A DNA stretch of 6,435 nucleotides. Source: an uncultured Oribacterium sp. (GTDB lineage Bacteria > Bacillota > Clostridia > Lachnospirales > Lachnospiraceae). The notes below the pieces were generated by a model that did not search any database, was not told where the DNA came from, and saw only the letters and a list, made by a program, of their open reading frames with translations. The stretch spans positions 1 through 6,435 of the forward strand of contig CALAOB010000046.1 of NCBI GenBank assembly GCA_937927445.1, read 5' to 3'. Within the stretch, counting starts at the first letter, position 1, and each line of letters opens with the position of its first letter. The translations under genes and the position numbers were made by a program. Below are positions 1-6,392 of this stretch, in pieces.

Positions 1-52
1 GTACGCACGGTGGTGTGAGAGGACGGCGGTTAGTCACCGCCTCCTACTCGAT
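1..52 (+). mobile_element. 3' end of a group II intron (domain V 3' strand and domain VI)
   Basis: The first 14 bases (GTACGCACGGTGGT) match the 3' strand of a bacterial group II intron domain V as I know it. A short linker follows, then a clean domain VI hairpin. Its pairs are 17-19 GAG with 47-49 CTC, 20-23 AGGA with 42-45 TCCT, and 25-30 GGCGGT with 36-41 ACCGCC, with a five-base loop at 31-35 and C24 unpaired. A46 is left bulged on the 3' side, which is the position of the branch-point adenosine, 7 bases before a 3' end at 52 (GAT; ending at 53 is also possible). The intron-encoded reverse transcriptase and the rest of the ribozyme would lie upstream, outside the window, so completeness cannot be judged. 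The intron has the same orientation as the pilin gene and ends about 154 bases before its start. The structure was seen by hand pairing; the intron class was not assigned. Confidence 0.85.
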
Positions 53-67
53 TGGAAGTAAAGCATC

Positions 68-100
68 AGCGAAATACTGGTAAAATCTTGTATTTCAGCT
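68..100 (+). terminator. Terminator-like hairpin between intron and pilin gene
   Basis: A 10-bp stem pairs 68-77 (AGCGAAATAC) with 90-100, with only A97 bulged and a 12-base loop. A T-rich run (TCTTTT, 101-106) follows directly. This has the form of an intrinsic terminator, although the stem is AT-rich and the T tract is interrupted. It could stop transcription coming from the intron or an older upstream gene, or act as an attenuator in the pilin leader. It could also be a chance palindrome in AT-rich DNA. Confidence 0.45.
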
Positions 101-108
101 TCTTTTGA

Positions 109-136
109 TTGTAATTAGAGGAAAATAACTTAAAAT
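109..136 (+). promoter_or_regulatory. Possible sigma-70-type promoter for the pilin gene
   Basis: TTGTAA at 109-114 (4 of 6 to the -35 consensus) and TAAAAT at 131-136 (5 of 6 to the -10 consensus) are 16 bases apart. They sit just after the terminator-like hairpin and about 70 bases before the pilin start. AT-rich leader DNA gives such matches easily, so this is only the best candidate. An extended -10-like TGGTAAAAT at 78-86 lacks a well-spaced -35. Confidence 0.3.
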
Positions 137-150
137 AAAGTGGAATACGT

Positions 151-210
151 ATGCGACCGCATCCCTGCGATGCGTTCAATATAGAACATGGAATGGAACA
201 GGCTTTATGA
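151..210 (+). CDS. Possible 19-residue leader ORF overlapping the pilin start
   Basis: ATG at 151 opens 19 sense codons and ends at TGA 208-210. That stop overlaps the pilin start codon at 207 as ATGA, a classic translational-coupling arrangement. No strong Shine-Dalgarno lies ahead of the ATG (only AAGTGG at 138-143). The peptide has no recognisable domain. Its coding region holds an inverted repeat, CGCATC 158-163 with GATGCG 169-174 and a five-base loop. It could be a regulatory upstream ORF, or chance. I list it because the pilin gene itself has only a weak ribosome binding site. Confidence 0.2.
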   Translation: MRPHPCDAFNIEHGMEQAL

Positions 211-320
211 TAAACACAGTTAAGAAAAGACTCAACAGAAAAGGCTTCACACTGGCGGAGGTGCTGGTCACCGTCGCGATCATCATCATCCTCGCGGGTG
301 TCACCTTCGTTTCGGTGGCG
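207..320 (+). other. Class III (prepilin) signal and N-terminal pilin helix
   Basis: Residues 1-38 of the large protein. The cytoplasmic leader is 13 residues and basic. Gly13-Phe14 is the expected prepilin peptidase site, with Phe14 becoming the N-methylated first residue. Glu18 is at mature position 5, needed in type IV pilins for subunit packing. The run from V19 to F34 is strongly hydrophobic and serves as both membrane anchor and pilus-core helix. The signal implies a prepilin peptidase and a type IV pilus or pseudopilus machine encoded elsewhere in the genome. Confidence 0.93.
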
Positions 321-3300
321 CAGTACCAGAAGAACCTCCGCCTGATGGAGATGGACGGCACCGCGAAGGAAATCTTCATCGCCGCGCAGAATCACCTCAG
401 CGTCGCGAAGGCCTCCGGCGACCTCGACCGCCTCGCGGAACAGACGAATAAGAGTGCGATCGGCACGGAGCTGGATTCGACCGCTGTCTCTGACTATGCG
501 GGCAATGCCGACGGTGAATACTATTCTGTGATTCATAATGTAACGAGCGGCATCGAGAGCTACACGCCAACGGAAGGTAATCAGATTCTCGAGATGATGC
601 TGCCGTTCGGTGCACTCGATGAAACCGTCGCGACCAGTGGAAACTATGCCATCGTCTACGAGCTGAAATCCGCCTCCGTCGTCGCTGTCCTCTACTCCGG
701 CGCGGGCAATGCCTCCTTCGGAAATGCAGCGGTGATCAATTTTGATGCTGGCGACGTTGCGAAAATCAATGAGATCTACAATGACAAATCGAAACGTAAG
801 AGCTATGAAAAGAATGGCGTCACGGCCATCGTCGGCTGCTACACCGGCACGGCAGGCAGCGCAGCCATCCCGACCGAAACACTTGAAGCACCGAAGCTGG
901 AAGTGAAGAACGAGAATAAGCTGCATGTCATCGTAAGCGGGAACTACAGCGCGAAGGATGTCATCACATTGACGATTCATGGCGTCCAGAGTGATACTAC
1001 GGCCATCATGCAGCTGAACTGCACAGGCACGACGGGCGAAATGAATAATTCCTTTGATATCACGCTCGATGATATTACAGTGAATCAAAGTACTTTTAAA
1101 AACATGCGCTTTGCTGAGATTATAAGGGAGGACAGATTCACGCGAAGTGATGCAACATCGGGCATGGCATTTATCCCTGGCGAAAATATCGAAGTCAGCG
1201 CAACCGCACGAGCGACCGATGCACTGGCGACACCGAAGACCTCTGCGGTTTATACAACCAGCAGCTTATTTGCTGACACCAATGACGGACGAACGGTTTA
1301 CATTAAGAATCTCCGCCACCTCGAGAACCTGAGTGTGGATATCTCAGAATTTAAAGGAGACTTAAAAGATAAGTCTGGATCGACGGATGGAAGCATCCAT
1401 GCGATACAGAAGAACGATATCACGATGCTTTCATCGGATGGCTTGTGTGGATTTGATACTTCATCTAACAAGCTTAATATTTATGGGTCCGGAACCATCG
1501 GCGGTATGTATATCGCTGCAAATGTAGACTACCCACTGAGCTATGATGGCGGCAGTCATGAAATCCATGATCTTTCCATCGCACCTTATAGTGGTGGAAG
1601 TGGCAAAGAGCTGAATGCAGGTATCTTCGGCAATGTCACGAAAACGCTGTCGGTAAAAAATCTGATATTACGAAATGACAAGATTCCAGATGTAGCCAAT
1701 GCAACAAATGCCGGCATGCTTCTCGGAAAGACGAGCGCAAATCTGACGGTGGATGGCGTCCTCGCGTACTATCATGAGAACGAGTACAGCGCAGAACGTG
1801 ATGCTGCGGTGGAAGTTCAGGCAAAGCAGGTGGCAGGTGGTCTCATCGGTCTGGTAGCCGGCGGAAAGCTCGACGTCAAGAACTCCGCCGCCGCGGTTTA
1901 TGTAAAGGGCGTAACTGCCGCCGGTGGTCTCATCGGAAGTGTGAGCGGCGCAGCTGAAGGCTCAACCATCGTGCAGAGCTATGCCGGTGGACATACCAGG
2001 GATGGCGCGTACAGCACGACAGATGCAGCAACGAACCAGTCAGTCCTTACAGGCGAAGGAAGATATAATGTTCAAGCTACACAGGCGAGCGGCTATGCCG
2101 GTGGCTTTATTGGAGTAACCACAAATAATGTCAGCATGAACGCGGTATATTCCACGGCATCGGCATATTCGTCTTCTGGTGAAGCCTATTCGAATTCCTT
2201 CGCTGGAAGTGGTACTCCGAATATCCAGGCGACTGCGGATGGTAAGAAGAATTACTATGCCATCGGACCACACAACGGTACCGACGCATTCGCAGATGAT
2301 ACCGTAAAAGCAGAAATCCAGACGGGACAGGTGCGCCGTCAGGCCACACCGTATGATCGCAAAATCTTGAAGGACGATGCGTCAGAGAAGACCATGAAGA
2401 AGATGACCTATCCGTTGTGCACTATCAGCCATATGTGTAGCGATACAAATCTTCCGTGGTTTATTAAAGAGCACGTCGGAGACTGGGTAGTATCGAAAAA
2501 AATTGAAGAGCCTAATTTTGAAGTCGAGAACGGAAATCGATTGACAGTACGGATCAATACTGGGATGCAAAGCATTTCTGATGACTTATATTATGTTGTT
2601 AAAGTTAACGGAATTACAAGTAATATGGAGGTCTATTTTCTGATTCATGCAGATAAAACTGGACAGTGTATAGTTAAAAGAAGCTATGATATTAAAAACT
2701 TCAATAAACAACAGGATAATCCACAGCTTTTGAATCAACCAAGTATCTGCAGTATTCAATCTGTAGCAGGGGCAAAATCGATAGAATTTTACCTTGACGA
2801 TATTACAAATTCTAATGGTAATTTTAATGCTCTTTGTCCTAGTTTATATGCAGGGGAGGACATCGAAGTAAATGTTGTTCCGATAGCAAAAATCACTGAT
2901 GTGAATACAACTTCTTTTGATATTACAAAAAGTATAAAAACAAATAGTTTATTCGGGTATCTAGATAAGAAAGATAGTCAAAAGAAAGACGAGCATAATG
3001 AGCAAAAGATTTATGCTGTTCAGCAATATAATACCAATGCTGGAAATGAAGGAATGGGCGTAGTGCCTGATGGGAATGGGCATTATTATGTTCAAATAGA
3101 TAACTCTCGACATTTAGAGAATCTTGCTGCTGGCATTTCTAACTATCCATGGAGTGGCACTGTGGGTAACCAAATTATTGGTGCTATTCAAACAGACGAT
3201 ATTTATTGGTCGGGAAATTCGACAGCTTATACAATAAGCTTTACAGAAGAATTAGGCAGAAATCTTTCTGTTTATAGTAACAAAACAATTAAGTCTAGGG

Positions 3301-5561
3301 ATGGACATTTTAGCCCGATTGATTATTGCGCAAATGTAGTTACATACGATGGAAGTAATCATAAAATAGATGGATTTAGCGTAGAAGAGAATGGATTAGC
3401 TGGCCTGTTTTCTCAGCCACAATCCGAAATTACTATTAAAAATCTTAAAGTGAATAATAGCAGTTTCATTTCATCCGGTGGAAGAGCCGGTGGACTGATA
3501 GGAGAAAATGATAAGCACACAACTATCGAAAATGTGAGCATCACTAATACAGTAGTTCAAGGAAGTGGAACGAGTGGAGGATTTGTAGGTTTCTCAAACA
3601 ATGGAATTACAATTACGAATTCTATTTTTGACTATGTAAAAGTCACATCCACAACAGATGCTGCCGGAGGATTTGTAGGCTACACAGGTGGTGCCGAGAC
3701 GAACATCAAAAATGTTAGCTGCGATGGTGGGATGATTGTCAAAGGTAAAAATGCTAGTGGTGGTATTATCGGACAGACAAATCAATTCAAGGTAACTGTA
3801 GATGGGACGAAGTTTCTTTCAGAAGTCGAAGTGACATCAGAAAATACCCATGCTGGCGGTGTTATTGGCGATGCTGGTGGCGAAACTGAAATAAAGAATA
3901 CAATATTTAATAGCATATTAACTGTAAGTGGAGACAATTCGAGTGGTGGTATCATTGGGAATACGTATGTCAAGGCGACCATCGACGGGGCAAACTTTCA
4001 ATCGGATGTAACGGTGACGTCACAGAATGACCACGCTGCGGGTGTTCTTGGAATTACCAATAATGAAGCTGATATTGAGAATATCACTTTCATTAATAAA
4101 TTAATTGTATTAGGAAATAAGTCAAGCGGTGGCATTCTTGGTAATTCCGGCAATAAACTGAAACTCTGGAACATCAGCATAGGTGGACCATCGACCATCA
4201 CTTCTTTTGATTGGGATGCTGGTGGTGTAGTTGGATATGCCCAGAGTTCCGATGCAGATATTCAAAATGTTAAGTTTATCGGAAAGGATACAGAGATTAT
4301 TGCAAAACAGAATGCCGGCGGTTTATGTGGCACATTGACTGGGAATGGGAGTCAACTGATAATCTCTAATATTGCTGTATCTGCTTTTATTCAGGCGAAA
4401 GAAAATGCAGGAGGTCTAATTGGCAGGTTGCAAACATCTGCATCAGAAGGAAAAATTGAAAAATCCTATTATGGTGGACGCACTAAGGGCGGGCAGTATG
4501 CATCGATTACGATTAATAACAATACAAAGGAGTATAAATCAAACATTCATGGAAGTCAGAAAGCCGGAGGCTTAATTGGCTATATCGAAAATACGTATGG
4601 TTTAACGATTGATAAGTGTTTCAGTACTGGGTCTGTGGAAAACGGGGCTGACAACCAGATTGCCGGCGGTTTTATAGGAGCGACTGAGCAAAGCAATGTA
4701 AATGTCAAGAACTGTTACTCTATAGGAAAGGTGGACAATCAGAATAAAGGCGGTTTTATAGGATATCGTATTAATTCTAATCTTTCCTATGAAAATGCAC
4801 GTTACTTGAGTACGTTTAATGACCCTTCTGTTAAGGCAATCGGAAATGGGTCTGATGATGAAAATAATAACCTGACCACAAAATATGCAGATGATGTGCT
4901 AGGTAAAAATGAAACATCAGATCAAACCGTTCAGACGAATTACTATGATGATGCTTTGAAAGGTGAAATCTATCCTTATAAAAACTGGACGACCGACTGG
5001 AAGGCTGACGGAGCGACGGAAACTACTCCGATTGCATATTATGGTGATTGGCCATTGCTAAAGTTAAATGGATCCTTTGTTTATTTTGATGCAATTGATA
5101 AGAATAAGGACAATTATGAAAATGGAGGCAGATTTAATATTTATAGTTATGAAAAAGATATGAATACAACATTGATTCCATTTAAAACCAAACTTAAGTC
5201 TTCAGGATTTGGCATTATCAGTGATGTAAATAAATATGATGAATTGGCGAATTTTTATCTGTGGTCGTACAAAATTGACGCAAATGATAAAGAAAAAATG
5301 CCATGTAAAATTGAAGGAAGTGAAGAGAAAGACGGAGAGCATAAAGGCGAAGTTTCTAAATATTCAAAATTCTCATACCTTGGCAAGGAATTCTACTTCT
5401 ATAGGTGTACATTTGAAGGCTTGGAGAATTTGAAAGATGGTACGATTTTCGTCTGGGCAGAAAAAGGGCCAAATAAAGGTGCGGTTTATAAAGTTGATAT
5501 TCATGATAATAAAGTCAGCTTCGAGTTGCATTCAAATCCTAATTTAACTCTTAATCCGTAA
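207..5561 (+). CDS. Giant type IV pilin-like surface protein with two GLUG-repeat modules
   Basis: A 1784-residue secreted or surface protein. Residues 1-13 form a short basic leader (K6, K7, R8, R11, K12) ending in Gly13. The motif RKG-FTLAE and a hydrophobic segment to about residue 38 follow, which is a class III prepilin signal. Cleavage is expected after Gly13, and Glu18 is the conserved mature Glu5. Residues about 39-225 form a pilin-like head. Two homologous modules follow (about 226-760 and 766-1615), rich in GLUG motifs (AGGLIG type) and expected to fold as beta-solenoids, then a C-terminal region of about 170 residues that I do not recognise. There is no LPXTG motif and no C-terminal membrane helix, so attachment would be through the pilin helix. 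ATG 207 is the first start in an open stretch from 129; the Shine-Dalgarno is weak (GGAA 195-198). The role in adhesion or ligand binding is inferred. Assembly genes are not in the window. Confidence 0.9.
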   Translation: MINTVKKRLNRKGFTLAEVLVTVAIIIILAGVTFVSVAQYQKNLRLMEMDGTAKEIFIAAQNHLSVAKASGDLDRLAEQTNKSAIGTELDSTAVSDYAGNADGEYYSVIHNVTSGIESYTPTEGNQILEMMLPFGALDETVATSGNYAIVYELKSASVVAVLYSGAGNASFGNAAVINFDAGDVAKINEIYNDKSKRKSYEKNGVTAIVGCYTGTAGSAAIPTETLEAPKLEVKNENKLHVIVSGNYSAKDVITLTIHGVQSDTTAIMQLNCTGTTGEMNNSFDITLDDITVNQSTFKNMRFAEIIREDRFTRSDATSGMAFIPGENIEVSATARATDALATPKTSAVYTTSSLFADTNDGRTVYIKNLRHLENLSVDISEFKGDLKDKSGSTDGSIHAIQKNDITMLSSDGLCGFDTSSNKLNIYGSGTIGGMYIAANVDYPLSYDGGSHEIHDLSIAPYSGGSGKELNAGIFGNVTKTLSVKNLILRNDKIPDVANATNAGMLLGKTSANLTVDGVLAYYHENEYSAERDAAVEVQAKQVAGGLIGLVAGGKLDVKNSAAAVYVKGVTAAGGLIGSVSGAAEGSTIVQSYAGGHTRDGAYSTTDAATNQSVLTGEGRYNVQATQASGYAGGFIGVTTNNVSMNAVYSTASAYSSSGEAYSNSFAGSGTPNIQATADGKKNYYAIGPHNGTDAFADDTVKAEIQTGQVRRQATPYDRKILKDDASEKTMKKMTYPLCTISHMCSDTNLPWFIKEHVGDWVVSKKIEEPNFEVENGNRLTVRINTGMQSISDDLYYVVKVNGITSNMEVYFLIHADKTGQCIVKRSYDIKNFNKQQDNPQLLNQPSICSIQSVAGAKSIEFYLDDITNSNGNFNALCPSLYAGEDIEVNVVPIAKITDVNTTSFDITKSIKTNSLFGYLDKKDSQKKDEHNEQKIYAVQQYNTNAGNEGMGVVPDGNGHYYVQIDNSRHLENLAAGISNYPWSGTVGNQIIGAIQTDDIYWSGNSTAYTISFTEELGRNLSVYSNKTIKSRDGHFSPIDYCANVVTYDGSNHKIDGFSVEENGLAGLFSQPQSEITIKNLKVNNSSFISSGGRAGGLIGENDKHTTIENVSITNTVVQGSGTSGGFVGFSNNGITITNSIFDYVKVTSTTDAAGGFVGYTGGAETNIKNVSCDGGMIVKGKNASGGIIGQTNQFKVTVDGTKFLSEVEVTSENTHAGGVIGDAGGETEIKNTIFNSILTVSGDNSSGGIIGNTYVKATIDGANFQSDVTVTSQNDHAAGVLGITNNEADIENITFINKLIVLGNKSSGGILGNSGNKLKLWNISIGGPSTITSFDWDAGGVVGYAQSSDADIQNVKFIGKDTEIIAKQNAGGLCGTLTGNGSQLIISNIAVSAFIQAKENAGGLIGRLQTSASEGKIEKSYYGGRTKGGQYASITINNNTKEYKSNIHGSQKAGGLIGYIENTYGLTIDKCFSTGSVENGADNQIAGGFIGATEQSNVNVKNCYSIGKVDNQNKGGFIGYRINSNLSYENARYLSTFNDPSVKAIGNGSDDENNNLTTKYADDVLGKNETSDQTVQTNYYDDALKGEIYPYKNWTTDWKADGATETTPIAYYGDWPLLKLNGSFVYFDAIDKNKDNYENGGRFNIYSYEKDMNTTLIPFKTKLKSSGFGIISDVNKYDELANFYLWSYKIDANDKEKMPCKIEGSEEKDGEHKGEVSKYSKFSYLGKEFYFYRCTFEGLENLKDGTIFVWAEKGPNKGAVYKVDIHDNKVSFELHSNPNLTLNP
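882..2486 (+). repeat. Module A of the giant pilin (first copy of a large internal duplication)
   Basis: Residues 226-760. Landmarks in order: EAPKLEV (227-233), LDDIT, PGENIEV, SSLF, LRHLENL (369-375), AIQKNDI, YDGGSHEI (446-453), then GLUG-like motifs starting at residues 471, 502, 543, 572 and 631. A loop region with YAGGHTRDG (592-600) lies between the last two, and a GDW motif at 758-760 closes the module. Each landmark recurs in the same order in module B. Composition is uneven: GC-rich at the start and end, AT-richer around 1080-1700. Confidence 0.75.
3486..4406 (+). repeat. Tandem GLUG coils, about 31 residues each
   Basis: GLUG-type motifs of form (A/S)GG(L/V/I/F)(I/V/L)G begin at residues 1094, 1123, 1153, 1184, 1216, 1246, 1277, 1307, 1338, 1370 and 1401. 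Spacing is 29-32 residues, averaging 30.7. Each unit continues with an I-x-N or I-x-G strand, an F-centred strand and a V-x-V strand, as expected for coils of a right-handed or similar parallel beta-solenoid. The DNA copies are diverged, so this is protein-level periodicity rather than a recent DNA duplication. Confidence 0.85.
3756..4313 (+). repeat. Higher-order two-coil repeat (61-62 residues, three copies)
   Basis: Within the coil array, units alternate in type. Units at residues 1184, 1246 and 1307 begin SGGI(I/L)G, while those at 1216, 1277 and 1338 begin A(G/A)GV(I/L/V)G. The pairs recur every 61-62 residues. The first two copies also match inside the coil: VDGTKF / IDGANF, VEVTSENTHA / VTVTSQNDHA, IKNTIF / IENITF. 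This points to growth of the solenoid by duplication of two-coil blocks, later diverged. The third copy (1307-1369) is the least regular. Confidence 0.7.
5052..5558 (+). other. C-terminal region of the giant pilin, family not recognised
   Basis: Residues 1616-1784, after the closing GDW of module B. The GLUG periodicity stops. The sequence is mixed charged and aromatic (FYLW, EFYFYR, IFVWAEKG) and looks like a globular beta-rich domain. No transmembrane helix, sortase motif or repeat is visible, and the protein ends in NPNLTLNP. If the N-terminal pilin helix holds the protein in a fibre, this part would be at the exposed tip. That placement is inference. Confidence 0.5.
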
Positions 5562-5693
5562 ATGAATCTTTGAATGATGGTGCCGATTGTTCTAGACATA
5601 TCGAATCAAATGTTAGTCACGGGAGAATCTAGTATCTGAGAATAACATGATTCTTGAATATTAAGCACCAAAAACTACATTTAATTATTTCAT

Positions 5694-5697
5694 GGAG
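5694..5697 (+). promoter_or_regulatory. Ribosome binding site that sets the HD gene start
   Basis: GGAG lies six bases ahead of ATG 5704. It overlaps an in-frame ATG at 5692, which has only AT-rich DNA before it (no Shine-Dalgarno). The later ATG is therefore the better start. Confidence 0.75.
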
Positions 5698-5703
5698 ACG
5701 TAT

Positions 5704-6378
5704 ATGGACACAACAAATTTTCCTTTATTTTCCCAGGTGAAGGCGGATCACGATGTGATGGCCTACATCGGGGAGCAGAACAAGTCGATGAAGGCGCTGC
5801 ATTTCACAGAGCACAGCTTCGCGCATGTGGGTGTGGTGTGTGAGCGGACGGCGTACATTCTGGAGAAGCTGGGCTTCGATGAGCACACGGTGGATCTGGC
5901 GCTGACTGCGGCGTGGATGCATGACCTCGGAAATATCGTCAACCGGGTGGATCACTCGCAGTCTGGTGCGCTGATGGCGTTTAGCATCCTGAACCGCATG
6001 AACGTACCGGCCGAAGACATTGCCCCGATCATCTGTGCGATCGGCAACCACGATGAGGGCAACGGACAGCCTGTGAGTGCGATCGCGGCGGCGCTGATTC
6101 TGGCGGATAAGTCGGATGTGCGGCGGAGCCGTGTGCAGGAGCCGGACGAGCATAAGTTCGACATCCATGACCGGGTGAACTACTCGGTGACGGACTCGAA
6201 GCTGAAGATCAATAAGGAGCAGAGTGCGATCAAGCTGAAGCTGAGCATCGACACGCACTATGGCGAGATCGGCGAGTACTTCGAGATTTTCATGGAGCGG
6301 ATGCTGCTGTGTAAGAAGGCGGCGAATTTCCTCGGGATGGATTTCCATCTCATCATTAATGAGCAGACGCTGCTGTGA
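5704..6378 (+). CDS. HD-domain protein, probable metal-dependent phosphohydrolase
   Basis: A 224-residue soluble protein of the HD superfamily, which hydrolyses phosphate esters or nucleotides using bound metal ions. Candidate ligands in order are His37 or His41 (HSFAH), His73-Asp74 (MHDLG, the HD signature), His84 (DHSQSG), His116-Asp117 (NHDEG) and Asp135 (LADKSD), followed by an arginine-rich turn (RRSR, 140-143). This H-HD-H-H-D layout suggests a complete two-metal site. No GYP motif, membrane segment or added sensor domain is seen; residues about 145-224 are a C-terminal extension of unknown role. The substrate cannot be told from sequence. The start at 5704 is chosen for its GGAG site. 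The gene follows the pilin by 142 bases in the same direction, but it is GC-rich and host-like, and a shared function is not evident. Confidence 0.88.
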   Translation: MDTTNFPLFSQVKADHDVMAYIGEQNKSMKALHFTEHSFAHVGVVCERTAYILEKLGFDEHTVDLALTAAWMHDLGNIVNRVDHSQSGALMAFSILNRMNVPAEDIAPIICAIGNHDEGNGQPVSAIAAALILADKSDVRRSRVQEPDEHKFDIHDRVNYSVTDSKLKINKEQSAIKLKLSIDTHYGEIGEYFEIFMERMLLCKKAANFLGMDFHLIINEQTLL

Positions 6379-6392
6379 GATATTATAATGGG

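Larger units (their letters stand above)
2502..5051 (+). repeat. Module B of the giant pilin (second, expanded copy)
   Basis: Residues 766-1615. It repeats the order of module A: IEEPNFEV (766-773), LDDIT, AGEDIEV, NSLF, SRHLENL (967-973), AIQTDDI, YDGSNHKI (1047-1054), then GLUG motifs from residue 1065 onward, the YYGGRTKGG loop (1421-1429), further GLUG motifs at 1453, 1486 and 1514, and a closing YYGDW (1611-1615). It is about 315 residues longer than A, mostly through extra coils between 1094 and 1401. The DNA is AT-rich throughout, unlike most of A. Confidence 0.75.

Noticed and set aside
66..1088. A 340-residue minus-strand open frame opposite the pilin N-terminus
   Set aside because: It lies antisense to the clear prepilin signal and head, shows no recognisable domain, and is explained by high GC and few stops on the opposite strand.
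3486..4406. CRISPR array or recent DNA tandem repeat
   Set aside because: The periodicity is in the protein (about 31 codons); the DNA units are diverged and lie inside one long reading frame, with no identical repeats separated by unique spacers.
207..5561. Diversity-generating retroelement target
   Set aside because: No template/variable repeat pair with adenine-directed changes was seen, and the retroelement signature at the left edge is that of a group II intron.
5562..5691. Intrinsic terminator between the pilin and HD genes
   Set aside because: Only a weak pair (AGAATC 5624-5629 with GATTCT 5649-5654, 19-base loop) was found, with no T tract, which is not enough to call a terminator.
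5692..5703. Upstream ATG at 5692 as the HD gene start
   Set aside because: No Shine-Dalgarno precedes it, while ATG 5704 has GGAG six bases ahead.
5725..6348. A 207-residue minus-strand open frame opposite the HD gene
   Set aside because: It is rich in Arg, His, Val and Leu, as expected for an antisense reading of GC-rich coding DNA; the + strand frame holds all the HD motifs.
6384..6389. TATAAT after the HD gene as a promoter -10 box
   Set aside because: No acceptable -35 lies 16-18 bases upstream, and no downstream gene is visible in the window.
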